Assembly (NCBI RefSeq): GCF_024494385.1
Contig: NZ_JAEVLT010000002.1
Span: 62,001-126,000 of the forward strand
Source of the DNA: Bacillus sp. EB600
GTDB taxonomy: Bacteria > Bacillota > Bacilli > Bacillales > Cytobacillaceae
Direction of reading: 5' to 3'
DNA: 64,000 nt
Below are positions 38,498 through 48,187 of the stretch, piece after piece. Made by a program: the position numbers and the translations under genes. The first letter of the stretch is position 1; every line of letters starts with the position of its first letter. The notes under the pieces were generated by a model that ran no database searches, had not been told where the DNA came from, and worked only from the letters and a program-made list of their open reading frames with translations.

Positions 38498-39043
38498 TTA
38501 GCCATTGCTTACTGGCATAAAAACTTCAAACGCGAGTTCGTGTTCAGAAAATTCCTTCACCGTGATAACTAAATCGATTGTACAGGTTTCGGCTAGGAAC
38601 TTTTCTATCCGTGCTTTCTGCTTTATTATTCCGCTAAAATCAAAAAAGAAACGAGCCCCACCTTTTTGGGAATCAATTGAAATAGCTAAGTTATTTTCAT
38701 CCAAGGCATGAATTGATCCATTTAAGCAAGTAAAGAACTCCTTTGTCCATTCCGTTAGCGCTAATTCATTAATGTGAAGCATACCGGACTCTTGAAGCAC
38801 CTCATATTCTAAGTGGAAGATATTATTTTCCCAATTTGCTCGAAACATTAGTGATGCAAATTTAGGAATATGTAAATTGGAAAGCTTTGTTTCATGCTGT
38901 GACTCGATGACAATTTCATCAATGATTGCCTTAGCCCGGTCAATTCGATTTAAATCTAAGTTTCCTTTGATTAACTGCAGTTTATTTAACCAATCATGCC
39001 GAGAATGACGCAGCACCTCGATCATATTCCATTCTTTTTCCAT
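38498..39043 (-). CDS. spo0B: Sporulation initiation phosphotransferase Spo0B
   Basis: A 181-residue relay protein that passes phosphate from Spo0F to Spo0A. The helical hairpin carries the phospho-acceptor in LRHSRHDWLNKLQLIKGNL (His16 here, matching His30 of B. subtilis). The C-terminal ATPase-like domain is degenerate, as expected. It is followed by obg after 58 bases. Confidence 0.94.
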   Translation of the reverse strand: MEKEWNMIEVLRHSRHDWLNKLQLIKGNLDLNRIDRAKAIIDEIVIESQHETKLSNLHIPKFASLMFRANWENNIFHLEYEVLQESGMLHINELALTEWTKEFFTCLNGSIHALDENNLAISIDSQKGGARFFFDFSGIIKQKARIEKFLAETCTIDLVITVKEFSEHELAFEVFMPVSNG

Positions 39044-39144
39044 ACGTGCACTCCTACTTTAATTGTCAGAAAACTGTTTGCTTAAGTATATCAAAAAAGT
39101 TGGCTGGAGTAAGTAGTTTTATGTATTTCATTCCTTTTGAGGTA

Positions 39145-39255
39145 AAGAAAACTCGCCGATTGGCAAGCCCCTAAGGGCGAAGACAGAGGCATAGTTGCCC
39201 TTATGCACAATAATAAATGATAAACTTTCACATTGAAAGTTTATCATTTATTATT
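39145..39255. repeat. Structured intergenic segment ending in a perfect 22-bp inverted repeat
   Basis: In the 315-base gap between spo0B and rpmA, bases 39209-39230 are the exact reverse complement of 39234-39255, separated only by CAT. Just before it, AAGGGCGA and TTGCCCTT form a second stem. The arms are AT-rich and have no T run, so this is not a normal terminator. AGCACGTTT also occurs twice between 39271 and 39312. Nothing coding is seen. Confidence 0.85.
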
Positions 39256-39312
39256 AGCCAAAAAAGAAGCACGTTTGAAGAAGTCTCACTCTGTCGAAGG
39301 ATCGAGCACGTT

Positions 39313-39346
39313 TAAAAAGAAAACTCTAACCAATCGGTTAGAGTTT
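39313..39346 (-). terminator. Terminator of rplU-prp-rpmA
   Basis: A perfect 11-bp stem AAACTCTAACC/GGTTAGAGTTT with a GATT loop is followed by TCTTTTTA on the minus strand. Confidence 0.9.
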
Positions 39347-39358
39347 CATTTTGACAAC

Positions 39359-39652
<294 letters not shown>

Positions 39653-39997
39653 TTATTCCACCTCCCACTTTTTGAAGGTTATTGTTAAGTTCTTTCCGTA
39701 CTCTTCCTCAATCGTTTGTAATGAAATAACCATACCCTCGAGAAGAAGCTGTACTTTCTCAAATATGTCTTCCGGCAGTTTTTCCGGAATAGTACAGCGG
39801 AGAAAGCCATCCTCACGATGCTCAATCACAGGGGTAACGCCCGTTAAGGCATGGACTGCATTAATTGCGCCGACGGAAACAGCAGATACGCCTGCACAGA
39901 CAATATCCTTGCCCCGCTTGGCGAAAAAAGCATGTCCGCTTATTTCAAACGCCTGGATTTTATCGGAATCAGTACGAGTAATCGTAATTTCGATCAT
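39653..39997 (-). CDS. prp: Ribosomal-processing cysteine protease Prp
   Basis: A 114-residue protease (B. subtilis YsxB) that trims L27. The catalytic histidine is in ISGHAFFAK and the cysteine in DIVCAGVSAVSVG. It lies between rplU and rpmA, the conserved order that links protease and substrate. Confidence 0.95.
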   Translation of the reverse strand: MIEITITRTDSDKIQAFEISGHAFFAKRGKDIVCAGVSAVSVGAINAVHALTGVTPVIEHREDGFLRCTIPEKLPEDIFEKVQLLLEGMVISLQTIEEEYGKNLTITFKKWEVE

Positions 39998-40013
39998 CTA
40001 TTTGCTCAACACC

Positions 40014-40322
40014 TTACGCGTTGATTTTCTCGATGACTACTTTTGTATACGGTTGACGATGACCTTGCTTCTTATGATAGTTTTTCTTGGCTTTGTACTT
40101 GAAAACAATGATTTTCTTTTGACGACCTTGTTTTTCAACTTTAGCTGTAACCGTAGCGCCTTCAACAACAGGGCTTCCTACTTTTACATTTTCTCCGCCA
40201 ACGAAAAGAACCTTATCAAAAGTCACTGTTTCGCCTGCTTCAGCAGTAAGCTTTTCGATGTAAATAGCTTGGCCTTCTTCTACTTTCACTTGCTTTCCAC
40301 CAGTTTCGATAATTGCGTACAT
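40014..40322 (-). CDS. rplU: 50S ribosomal protein L21
   Basis: A 102-residue L21 ([16 protein letters not shown] ... [19 protein letters not shown]). ATG 40322 is chosen because the in-frame GTG at 40331 lies within the AAGGAGGTG ribosome site. First gene of rplU-prp-rpmA, under the L21 leader. Confidence 0.97.
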   Translation of the reverse strand: MYAIIETGGKQVKVEEGQAIYIEKLTAEAGETVTFDKVLFVGGENVKVGSPVVEGATVTAKVEKQGRQKKIIVFKYKAKKNYHKKQGHRQPYTKVVIEKINA

Positions 40323-40334
40323 GAACTGCACCTC

Positions 40335-40430
40335 CTTATAAACTCAGACTCGCCAATTACAGGCGCTTTGCATTTGCAAAAACTTATTACCTGTTCTGTG
40401 CGGTTGTAGCACGGGTGCTACAAACATAAC
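40335..40430 (-). promoter_or_regulatory. Ribosomal protein L21 leader RNA
   Basis: The untranslated leader has a hairpin TTGTAGCACCCGTGCTACAA (40404-40423), then CCGCACAGAACAGG, then TGCAAATGCAAAGCGCCTG and a second pairing GCGCCTG..TTGGCG. These match my memory of the L21 leader of Bacillus, which probably binds L21 for autogenous control. Confidence 0.8.
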
Positions 40431-40436
40431 ATTAAA

Positions 40437-40465
40437 ATCCTATCATATTTAGGGAAAATGGTCAA
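40437..40465 (-). promoter_or_regulatory. Sigma-A promoter of rplU-prp-rpmA
   Basis: TTGACC (40460-40465) is 17 bases from TAGGAT (40437-40442), with a TGA extension of the -10, just ahead of the L21 leader. Confidence 0.75.
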
Positions 40466-41952
40466 TAGAAATCATTTGTTTTAATTGATAGCTCATCGAT
40501 ATTCCCAAATTGTTTTACATAATAATATGGAATGACAGATGGTTGGATGTCAAATAGCACTTTTAAATGGGTCGTATCTTCAAAATAACTTTGATACGTT
40601 TTGTTTGGTCCTTCAAATCTCTCTTTCACTTCCTGGGTTGCCTCCACTAGGACGGCCTCAAATTCCGCATGGCGGTGTTCAAACAACTCTCGTTCAAGCC
40701 GAAAGGCCACCGTTTCTGCACTCAAGATCCTTCCCGTCCCCTCACATACAGGGCATTTCTCCTTTAATGCCTCTGACAGAGAGACTTTGGTTTTTTTTCT
40801 CGTTAACTGGAGAATTCCAAGTGGAGTGAACCCGATCAGTCTCGTTCTCTTTTCATCCTTTTTGCATTCCTGTTCCATTGTTTCAAAAATATGTTGCCTG
40901 TCGTTATCTTTTTTCATATCAATAAAATCCACCAGAACCATTCCGCCCACGTCGCGAAGACGGAGCTGCCGGGCGATTTCAATTGCCGCTAGCTTATTGG
41001 TCTTTACAACTGTATCATCGAGCTCAATTTTTCCTGAAAACTTGCCCGTATTCACATCAATAATCGTTAGAGCCTCTGTTTCATCGAAAATAAGATAAGC
41101 CCCGTTATCCAGCCAAACGACTCTTTTTAATGCTTTTTCAATTTCATGTTCCACTCGGTAAGCTGAAAATACATTTTCCTTTTGCTGAAAATAATGAAGC
41201 TTAACCGTGCCTTTTTTGATCTGTTCACAAGATTCAAGCTTTTGTTTGAAGGCCAGGTCATCAACAATCACTTCTCCAGAGGTCATTTTGCTGATGGAAT
41301 CCGTCACCATCTCCGTAAAGGTATCCTTTTGAAATAGTATGCCGGGATGGTTTAGGGCCGATGCGTTCTGCAGTATCTCCTTATAGCTTACACGCAATTG
41401 CTCCAATTCTGCTCGGAGTTCCTGCTCCGTACAGCTAATACTGGAAGTTCGAAAAATAATTCCTTCGTCCGCTTCTTTCATTTGCTTTCCAAGCTGGCGG
41501 AGAAGGGATTTTTTCGTTTCATCCGCGATTTTTTTTGAAACAGCCACATAACGTCCATGAGGCATATAGATAAGATTATCTCCCTGTATTTCAATGATTC
41601 CTGTTACCTTAGGGCCCTTTGTCCCGGTTGCATCCTTTACAATCTGAACGAGAAGCTTTTCACCTTGATGGACAAAGGCTGAAACACTCTTTTTCTCTTT
41701 TGTCGCTTTATCTTCCGCAGCTAACACATAATTTGCGAGCAGATTACGCTGTAAATATGCGTTTTTTCCTTCCCCGATTTCAACGAAAGCTGCATTCATG
41801 CCTGGTAAAACCCTTGTCACCGTACCATAAAAAATATTTTCAACAAGTGAACGCTGATCAGGGCGGTCAATCACCAGCTTTTCCACCTGATTATTGATTA
41901 ATAGGGCATACCTTTTTTCCCTTGCAGCGTAATTAATAAGTAATGTATTCAA
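40462..41952 (-). CDS. Rne/Rng family ribonuclease
   Basis: A 496-residue member of the RNase E/G family. The S1 domain covers about 38-125 (NIFYGTVTRVLPGMNAAFVE). The catalytic aspartates are in EALTIIDVNTGKF and GGMVLVDFIDMK, and the zinc-link is CPVCEGTGR. It therefore looks active in mRNA decay or rRNA maturation. B. subtilis lacks this gene and relies on RNase Y, while several other Bacillaceae keep it between spoIVFB and rplU. The short length without a disordered tail fits RNase G more than RNase E. Confidence 0.93.
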   Translation of the reverse strand: MNTLLINYAAREKRYALLINNQVEKLVIDRPDQRSLVENIFYGTVTRVLPGMNAAFVEIGEGKNAYLQRNLLANYVLAAEDKATKEKKSVSAFVHQGEKLLVQIVKDATGTKGPKVTGIIEIQGDNLIYMPHGRYVAVSKKIADETKKSLLRQLGKQMKEADEGIIFRTSSISCTEQELRAELEQLRVSYKEILQNASALNHPGILFQKDTFTEMVTDSISKMTSGEVIVDDLAFKQKLESCEQIKKGTVKLHYFQQKENVFSAYRVEHEIEKALKRVVWLDNGAYLIFDETEALTIIDVNTGKFSGKIELDDTVVKTNKLAAIEIARQLRLRDVGGMVLVDFIDMKKDNDRQHIFETMEQECKKDEKRTRLIGFTPLGILQLTRKKTKVSLSEALKEKCPVCEGTGRILSAETVAFRLERELFEHRHAEFEAVLVEATQEVKERFEGPNKTYQSYFEDTTHLKVLFDIQPSVIPYYYVKQFGNIDELSIKTNDFY

Positions 41953-41982
41953 TCCAGCTTCCTCACTTTTTCTTGCTTGGTC

Positions 41983-42106
41983 TTTTCCTGTCTAACTACG
42001 ACGCACAGGAAGTGCTAGTGCCGACGTGCCGCCTGGACGGCGGGCTTTTAGTCGGCCAGCGCCCAGCGACTAGTGTACTTCACTAAACGGGCGCTTCCAC
42101 TTTTCT
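41983..42106 (-). repeat. Interspersed AGAAAAGTGGAAGCGCCCG element, copy B (full)
   Basis: Reads on the minus strand from AGAAAAGTGGAAGCGCCCGT to GCGTCGTAGTTAGACAGG. The ends match copy A and the middle is longer and GC-rich, with several short inverted repeats. It fills the gap between spoIVFB and the ribonuclease gene. Confidence 0.8.
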
Positions 42107-42126
42107 ATATATATTATACCGAAAAA

Positions 42127-42993
42127 TTAATAAGAAAATAGGAGGTCGCTGATTTTATCTGTCACTCGTTTTTCAGTAAAATATGCATGGAGCACTTCAT
42201 TTTCGTCTAACATTCTTTTTTCATTATCCAAGCCTTCAATAATGATTGGATGCTTGCAGCCCCGTTGAAATCGCTGTAAAACCTGGATAAGCATTTCTTC
42301 TTCCTCTGCTTTGATCGGAACAAGTATATGTGGACCATCTATTTTTCCATAATAACGCTCCAATAAAAATCTCATAAACACATAGCGGCGCTGTTTCCAT
42401 TCATGATACAGCGAGAAATATAAGAAAGCGATGACTACCCAGACATTTACGTGGTTCGGCGCCGTGAACAGGATCAGAATGGCAAACAAGCTTAAAAAAG
42501 TGGTAGAAATAAGTAACGTCAAACGATGCGCGTCGGGAAACGGATTTTTTAGTGATAACAATAAAAATACAAGTTTTCCGCCGTCGAGCGGCCAGATTGG
42601 AAAAAGATTAAACAGTAAGATCATCAAGTTATAGTCAAGAAAAAGCTGAAAAAGATCATTCGGAATCCAGCCAATTCCTTTCAAAAAAAACGCCAGTCCA
42701 ACCATCCAAACATGCTGCAGGGGGCCTGCCACCACAACAAGAGTTTCTTCCCGAAGCGGCCGATTTCCATGTTCATCCATTTCCGCAACCCCGCCGAAGG
42801 GCAGCAAGGAAATTTGTTTGATTCGCCACGAAAAAAAAGAAGCCGCAGCAGCATGCCCCATTTCATGTATAAAAATAATCAACATTAATAAGCAAACCTC
42901 TAAGAAATGGGCAGTCACAATTGAGGCAGCAATGACGATCCATAAAAGGGGATGTATATGAATCTGCCGTATTAAAACACCTAGTTTATTCAA
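42127..42993 (-). CDS. spoIVFB: Sporulation site-2 protease SpoIVFB
   Basis: A 288-residue intramembrane zinc protease that cuts pro-sigma-K in the mother cell. HEMGHAA (HExxH, about 43) and LFPIWPLDGGKL give the zinc ligands. A cytoplasmic CBS-like domain follows the membrane core from about 200. It overlaps spoIVFA by eight bases. Confidence 0.95.
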   Translation of the reverse strand: MNKLGVLIRQIHIHPLLWIVIAASIVTAHFLEVCLLMLIIFIHEMGHAAAASFFSWRIKQISLLPFGGVAEMDEHGNRPLREETLVVVAGPLQHVWMVGLAFFLKGIGWIPNDLFQLFLDYNLMILLFNLFPIWPLDGGKLVFLLLSLKNPFPDAHRLTLLISTTFLSLFAILILFTAPNHVNVWVVIAFLYFSLYHEWKQRRYVFMRFLLERYYGKIDGPHILVPIKAEEEEMLIQVLQRFQRGCKHPIIIEGLDNEKRMLDENEVLHAYFTEKRVTDKISDLLFSY

Positions 42994-43798
42994 ATTGAAT
43001 CACCTGAATGGGATCAATAAAATGATCTCCTTTTTTTATCGCAAAGTAAAACTCCCCTTTTGATTTATCTACGCCAGCAGAGCCGGAAACTGTGCCAACT
43101 TCTTTGCCTTTGTCAATATATTCATATAAATTCACTTGAATCGATTCAAGATTTCCATACCAGGATTCCGTTTGATCTGAGTGCTGGATAATGACCGTCT
43201 TGCCCAGTCCCTCCTTTACACCGGCAAAACGAACCATTCCTTCGTTCATTGCCTCTACCTTTGTTCCTTTCCCCGTTTCAATCATGATTCCCTGGCCATT
43301 TTTTTGAAAATTTTCGAGAATCCTCCCTGAGGCGGGGACAGCATACTGCTGATTTGCAGCAAGATTTTTGTTCGTTTTCTTGTCCGTAAATGGGAGCAAC
43401 GCCAGCGGCTTTCCAAATTTGTCTTCATACCAATTCGATACAGTTGCAAATTGAAATTCTGTTTCCATTGTTTTTTTCACCACATTTCTAGCGGAATCAA
43501 GTGTCGCTGTTTGGTTACGAAACAATATGGCAATGACAAGAAATAAACATGCAGAAGCTAATATCTTAAAAAGGAACACTTCTTTTCGAAATAAAGGATG
43601 TATCTCCTCTTCCGGCCCGCCACCCTCATAAGTAATAAGTTCATTAAAGCCGGGCGGCTCGTCCTCAGAAGGTAATGCAAACAGACGCTCCGGTTTCGGG
43701 CTGTTTCCTATTCTTTCTTTATCTTTTCTTCTTTTGGCAATTCGTCGACGAATATCATCCGATCTTGATCGCACTATACCATCCATCCTTCCATCCAT
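42986..43798 (-). CDS. spoIVFA: SpoIVFB-regulating protein SpoIVFA
   Basis: A 270-residue protein with a basic cytoplasmic N-terminus (RRRIAKRRKDKER), one membrane helix (ILASACLFLVIAILF, about 85) and an outer M23-like domain. The lysostaphin zinc residues are not retained (for example SWYGNLES in place of HxH), which fits a regulator that is itself cut by SpoIVB. It holds SpoIVFB inactive until that signal. Start ATG 43798 is the best of several close ATG codons, and its ribosome site is weak. Confidence 0.9.
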   Translation of the reverse strand: MDGRMDGIVRSRSDDIRRRIAKRRKDKERIGNSPKPERLFALPSEDEPPGFNELITYEGGGPEEEIHPLFRKEVFLFKILASACLFLVIAILFRNQTATLDSARNVVKKTMETEFQFATVSNWYEDKFGKPLALLPFTDKKTNKNLAANQQYAVPASGRILENFQKNGQGIMIETGKGTKVEAMNEGMVRFAGVKEGLGKTVIIQHSDQTESWYGNLESIQVNLYEYIDKGKEVGTVSGSAGVDKSKGEFYFAIKKGDHFIDPIQVIQFE

Positions 43799-43849
43799 TA
43801 CCCACTTTTTGTACAAGTTTATGTCCGGCCCGTCCAGAGTATGACATAA

Positions 43850-43900
43850 AGAAAAGTAGAAGCGCCCGTTTAGCGATGTAAACTGGGCACTTGGGCAACA
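43850..43900 (+). repeat. Interspersed AGAAAAG element, copy C (5' part)
   Basis: AGAAAAGTAGAAGCGCCCGT TTAGCG matches the first half of copies A and B. The right end is missing. It lies in the region upstream of spoIVFA. Confidence 0.65.
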
Positions 43901-43902
43901 CG

Positions 43903-43935
43903 AAAAAAGCCTGATCCACAGCAGCGGATTAGGCT
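43903..43935 (-). terminator. Terminator of minC-minD
   Basis: AGCCTAATCCGC pairs with GTGGATCAGGCT (one mismatch), followed by six T on the minus strand, just after the minD stop. Confidence 0.85.
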
Positions 43936-43945
43936 AGATTTATAA

Positions 43946-44749
43946 CTATTTAGCTCCAAAGAAACTTTTCAGTTTGGAAAAAACACCTTTTTTATTGTCT
44001 TCAAGCGACTGAAGCGGAATTGATTCCCCAAGTATTCTTCGAGCTATGTTCCGATAGGCAATGGATGCTTTGTTATTTGGATTAAGAGCAATTGGCTCCC
44101 CGTGGTTTGATGCCTTAATGACTTCATCATCATCAACAACAATCCCAATTAATTCAATTGATAAATGCGCTGTGATTTCATCTACGTCCAGCATATCCCC
44201 GTTCTTCATGAGATGATTGCGGATCCGGTTGATGACTAATTTAGGCGGCTGAACACCCTTCTCTTTTTCAAGTAAACCAATGATTCGGTCTGCGTCCCGA
44301 ACGGCTGAAACCTCAGGTGTTGTTACAACAATTGCTTTATCTGCACCTGCAACTGCATTTTTGTAGCCCTGCTCAATCCCTGCTGGGCAGTCGATGATGA
44401 TATAATCATAATCCTGCTTTAGGGCATCAATTAGTACTTTCATCTGATCTGGTGAAACAGCAGTTTTATCGGTCGTTTGTGCTGCCGGAAGCAAATACAA
44501 TAGATCATCAAAACGTTTATCCTTTACCAACGCCTGGTGAACTTTACATCTGCCTTCCACAACATCAACTAGATCATAAATAATTCTATTTTCAAGTCCC
44601 ATAACTACATCCAGGTTCCGCAGACCAATATCAGTATCTACTAAACAGACTTTTTTCCCTTGAAGCGCTAATGCTGTCCCAATATTAGCAGAAGTAGTTG
44701 TTTTACCAACACCGCCTTTACCAGATGTAATGACAATTGCTTCTCCCAC
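43946..44749 (-). CDS. minD: Septum site-determining ATPase MinD
   Basis: A 267-residue ParA-type ATPase that holds MinC at the membrane to prevent polar division. The deviant Walker A is GKGGVGKTTTSANIG, and LVDTDIGLRNLD and IIDCPAGIE follow. The C-terminal amphipathic helix (KKGVFSKLKSFFGAK) is the membrane-targeting sequence. It starts one base after minC. Confidence 0.97.
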   Translation of the reverse strand: MGEAIVITSGKGGVGKTTTSANIGTALALQGKKVCLVDTDIGLRNLDVVMGLENRIIYDLVDVVEGRCKVHQALVKDKRFDDLLYLLPAAQTTDKTAVSPDQMKVLIDALKQDYDYIIIDCPAGIEQGYKNAVAGADKAIVVTTPEVSAVRDADRIIGLLEKEKGVQPPKLVINRIRNHLMKNGDMLDVDEITAHLSIELIGIVVDDDEVIKASNHGEPIALNPNNKASIAYRNIARRILGESIPLQSLEDNKKGVFSKLKSFFGAK

Positions 44750-44750
44750 T

Positions 44751-45431
44751 TTAACGTCCCCCTTCTAATCTAGTTAGATTAGGTCTTAGATGCATTAATC
44801 CTTGTAATCTATCAATTACAATTTTATTATTTATATCTATATAAGCACATTCCATTTCGTGTTTTTCTTCGCTGTTTGAGTAATCAGGTGCTCTATTTAA
44901 GGAATCACTAATGCGTAATTGAGATGGTTTCATACTTGAAGCAGCAATCACGGCTTGGTCATTTCCATAGCAGCCTGCATGGGCAACCCCTTTTAAAGCT
45001 CCCATAATAAAAATATTGCCTCCCGCTTTAACCGTTCCACCCGGATTCACATCACCAATAAGCAGCAAATTACCTGGCACCTCAATAATTTGTCCTGAAC
45101 GAACAATTTTCGTAATGGTGACCATGCCATTTTTCTCTCGCTGTTTGTCGGCTTCTTCCTTGGTGATCACTAACGAGTTAATTTCTTCGACGACAAGCTG
45201 CTTTTTTTGGCGGATCAACGCCTTTAATTCACCCTGTTGAGTGCTGGTCAAATATCGATGACCTGTTTCAAGCTTGACCGGGATTAACGCGCGGTCTTCA
45301 TTTGTTAATAAGCCTGCTGATAACTTCTCATCTAACTCTTTTGTTAATTCTTCAAAGGAACAATCATCGTTTAAATGTAAGGTTAACCCATCCTTCGTTC
45401 CTTTTATCGTAACATTTTGCCATTTTTTCAT
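44751..45431 (-). CDS. minC: Septum site-determining protein MinC
   Basis: A 226-residue FtsZ inhibitor. The N-terminal domain covers about 1-105, and the C-terminal beta-helix domain has [17 protein letters not shown]-like and [17 protein letters not shown] segments that bind MinD. ATG 45431 is favoured over the GTG at 45443, which overlaps GGGGTG. Confidence 0.94.
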   Translation of the reverse strand: MKKWQNVTIKGTKDGLTLHLNDDCSFEELTKELDEKLSAGLLTNEDRALIPVKLETGHRYLTSTQQGELKALIRQKKQLVVEEINSLVITKEEADKQREKNGMVTITKIVRSGQIIEVPGNLLLIGDVNPGGTVKAGGNIFIMGALKGVAHAGCYGNDQAVIAASSMKPSQLRISDSLNRAPDYSNSEEKHEMECAYIDINNKIVIDRLQGLMHLRPNLTRLEGGR

Positions 45432-45462
45432 GAAGAGTTTCACCCCAATATAGAAAAGCGGA

Positions 45463-45491
45463 AAAGAAATAAACTGCGCTATGCAGCTTAT
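45463..45491 (-). terminator. Probable terminator of mreBCD
   Basis: ATAAGCTGC and GCAGTTTAT (one wobble) form a 9-bp stem followed by TTCTTTTCC on the minus strand, about 90 bases past mreD. Some read-through into minCD is likely, since the two units are co-transcribed in B. subtilis. Confidence 0.5.
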
Positions 45492-45579
45492 TTGGATCTT
45501 CTATCAATCATTTTTCCTCGTTTAGAATTCGACAAAAAGGTAACAAACTCCTCTTTTCGAAAGTAAATTGAAAATTATA

Positions 45580-46098
45580 TTAGTCAGCTCGTAAATTTTC
45601 TGCGAATTTTTCAAATTGTCGTTTTAATGGATAGGCAGCAATGATTAGAAAGATTGCATTTAAAAGTAGTGTTGGGATGAGACGCATGTTTAAAAAACTC
45701 GTAAAATTCATTGCTGTGATCCCGATTAATGTGTTCATTTCGAAAACAGCAATCTCTAATAATGCAACACCAATGAGAGAAACAATGGAGGTTATGAGCA
45801 GATTGACCTGCAATACCTTCATTATTTTTAAAACAATGAAAGCAATAAAAGGGTATAAAAATAAATAGATACCAAGAATTTCTGTGAAAACGATGTCAAA
45901 TAATAGCCCAAAAATTAGTCCATAAACAATTCCATGTTTTGCACTTCCATAAACGGTTAAAAAGAATATCGAAATTATTAAAAAGCGAGGAACCAATATC
46001 TTTTGAGCACCAAAAAGGTCTGCAGGCAAAAACTGGACAAATAAACTTTCAAAAATAAACAAAAGTAAAAATAAAAGAGGGAGGAGGAATTTTTTCAC
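45580..46098 (-). CDS. mreD: Rod shape-determining protein MreD
   Basis: A 172-residue integral membrane protein with five or six helices (LLPLLFLLLFIFESLFVQFL at the start). It connects MreB/MreC to the elongasome. It overlaps mreC by four bases. Confidence 0.93.
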   Translation of the reverse strand: MKKFLLPLLFLLLFIFESLFVQFLPADLFGAQKILVPRFLIISIFFLTVYGSAKHGIVYGLIFGLLFDIVFTEILGIYLFLYPFIAFIVLKIMKVLQVNLLITSIVSLIGVALLEIAVFEMNTLIGITAMNFTSFLNMRLIPTLLLNAIFLIIAAYPLKRQFEKFAENLRAD

Positions 46099-46976
46099 AA
46101 ATTCTCCCCCTTTGGTGCTCCTAGGTCGCTGGCTGAAGGCTGTGTAGTATTTCGCTTAATAACAAGTACATTTTCAATATCATAAAAATCGGCCCCAGGA
46201 TTAATATAAGCAGTCTGATTTAATCCATATTGATCTGTCTTGACACTGACGACTTTACCTATTAACAATCCAGGTGGAAAAACGCCACCTAAGCCTGAAG
46301 AAATGACTGTCTGTCCTTTTTTCACTTTTGCATCATATGGGATCCTTTTAACTAATAGCTGTTTTTTCTCTTGGTCGTAGCCTTCAACAAGTCCATATGC
46401 ATTGGCTTCGCCTTGAATAAAGGCAGAAATCCGATTTTTCGGATCTAGAGCGCTTAATAATTGGACAGTTGAGCTAAACTGATTGACACTTTTTATTTTT
46501 CCAACCAACCCAGTTGCTGTCATAACAGCCATGTTTTGCTCAATACCGTTGATTTTGCCTTTATCAATAATTAATAATTCATGCCACCGATCAGGATTCC
46601 TACCAATGACAGTAGCAGGTAATGGTTTATAATCACTCAGGGTCTCTTTTTCACCTAATACATCACGCAATTGTTTGTTGTCTTTTTCAAGCTTCTGTAC
46701 CTGCGCTTCTAAGCTGACTAGTTTATCAACACGTGTTTTCAATTGTTTGTTCTCTTGATATGTATTTTGCAGATCCTGAAAATCACCAAAAAAGCCTACG
46801 AGATACTGTGTTGGCTTTGAAACCAGGGATTGAACCCAGCCGGAGGTATCTTTTATAAATTGTTCCGGCCAGGTGGGCTGACTCCTCTCCCTTAAAGAAA
46901 ACCCAATCAATGCCACGAGAATAATGATGCTGACAAGCAACACAATTAACCGTTTATTCAAGAAAAATTGTGGCAT
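46095..46976 (-). CDS. mreC: Rod shape-determining protein MreC
   Basis: A 293-residue protein with one N-terminal membrane helix (LIVLLVSIIILVALIGFSL), a coiled coil (about 68-110) and an outer beta-barrel domain (ATVIGRNPDRWHELLIIDKG). It scaffolds wall synthesis along the cell cylinder. It lies 26 bases after mreB. Confidence 0.96.
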   Translation of the reverse strand: MPQFFLNKRLIVLLVSIIILVALIGFSLRERSQPTWPEQFIKDTSGWVQSLVSKPTQYLVGFFGDFQDLQNTYQENKQLKTRVDKLVSLEAQVQKLEKDNKQLRDVLGEKETLSDYKPLPATVIGRNPDRWHELLIIDKGKINGIEQNMAVMTATGLVGKIKSVNQFSSTVQLLSALDPKNRISAFIQGEANAYGLVEGYDQEKKQLLVKRIPYDAKVKKGQTVISSGLGGVFPPGLLIGKVVSVKTDQYGLNQTAYINPGADFYDIENVLVIKRNTTQPSASDLGAPKGENL

Positions 46977-47002
46977 GATGATACACCTCTATTTTTGGAC
47001 TT

Positions 47003-48028
47003 TTATCGTGAGTCTTTCGCTTTATTTTTAAATAAGTTTATATGATCCAATGCGCTTCCGGTTCCCATCGCAACGCAATCAAGCGGATTCTCCGCAATTA
47101 AGACAGGCATTTTTGTTTCTTCACTAATTATCCTGTCCAAGTTTCGTAGCAAAGCACCTCCGCCAGTCAGGACAATTCCCCGATCCATAATATCTGCTGC
47201 TAATTCCGGTGGTGTTTTTTCAAGTGTGTTTTTGACTGCATCGACTATGGCAAACACAGTGTCCCGAAGTGCAGAGGAAATTTCCTTTGCTGTGATTTCG
47301 ATCGTTTTCGGTAAGCCTGTCAATAAATCACGGCCGCGAATTTCCATATTATCAATGCCTTCCGGTTCCCCTGCCGAGCCAATTTCCATTTTGATTGTTT
47401 CCGACGTCCGGTCACCAATCATTAAATTATAATTTTTACGGATAAACGAAACAATCGCTTCATCCATTTCATCACCGGCAATTCGGATCGATTGGCTTGT
47501 GACAATTCCGCCCAAAGAAATAATTGCTACTTCTGTTGTTCCACTGCCAATATCGACGACCATACTTCCGGTTGGCTCCCATACAGGTAAATTGGCGCCA
47601 ATTGCTGCTGCAAACGGCTCTTCAATTGTATAGGCATCACGGGCACCTGCGGCACGTGTAGCATCAATTACTGCTCGCTCCTCGACAGCGGTAATTCCGG
47701 ATGGAACACAAATCATTACATATGGCTTGCTGCTGGATAAAAATCCTTTACTCTTCGTTGCTTGTCGTATGTAATACTTCATCATTGTAGCTGTAGTCTC
47801 GTAATCAGCAATAACCCCGTCCTTCATCGGTCTTAAAGCGACAATATTTCCAGGCGTACGCCCGATCATATTCTTCGCATCACTACCAACGGCAACAATT
47901 TGTTTTGTATCTGTTTGCAAAGCCACTACTGAAGGCTCGCGAAGAACGATTCCTTTTCCTTTTACGAAAACAAGGGTATTCGCCGTCCCCAAGTCTATTC
48001 CTAGATCTCTTGAACCAATTCCAAACAT
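47003..48028 (-). CDS. mreB: Rod shape-determining actin homologue MreB
   Basis: A 341-residue actin-fold ATPase. [14 protein letters not shown] (phosphate 1), [18 protein letters not shown] (phosphate 2) and [14 protein letters not shown] (adenosine) are all intact. It guides the elongasome. A TATAAT at 48156-48161 is the likely -10 of the mre genes, but no good -35 is seen, so some transcription may come from radC. Confidence 0.97.
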   Translation of the reverse strand: MFGIGSRDLGIDLGTANTLVFVKGKGIVLREPSVVALQTDTKQIVAVGSDAKNMIGRTPGNIVALRPMKDGVIADYETTATMMKYYIRQATKSKGFLSSSKPYVMICVPSGITAVEERAVIDATRAAGARDAYTIEEPFAAAIGANLPVWEPTGSMVVDIGSGTTEVAIISLGGIVTSQSIRIAGDEMDEAIVSFIRKNYNLMIGDRTSETIKMEIGSAGEPEGIDNMEIRGRDLLTGLPKTIEITAKEISSALRDTVFAIVDAVKNTLEKTPPELAADIMDRGIVLTGGGALLRNLDRIISEETKMPVLIAENPLDCVAMGTGSALDHINLFKNKAKDSR

Positions 48029-48187
48029 AGTTGTATCTCCCTTTCTGATACGAAATGCATTTAAGTAAAGCTATTTATTCAGTCAAAAATAACTGACGGT
48101 TTTTTAGAAAATCGTGTAGTAATTACGAAAAGAGTCCTAAAAAATCATAACCCATATTATAGCCTAACGTCAAAAAAAATCATAGTG

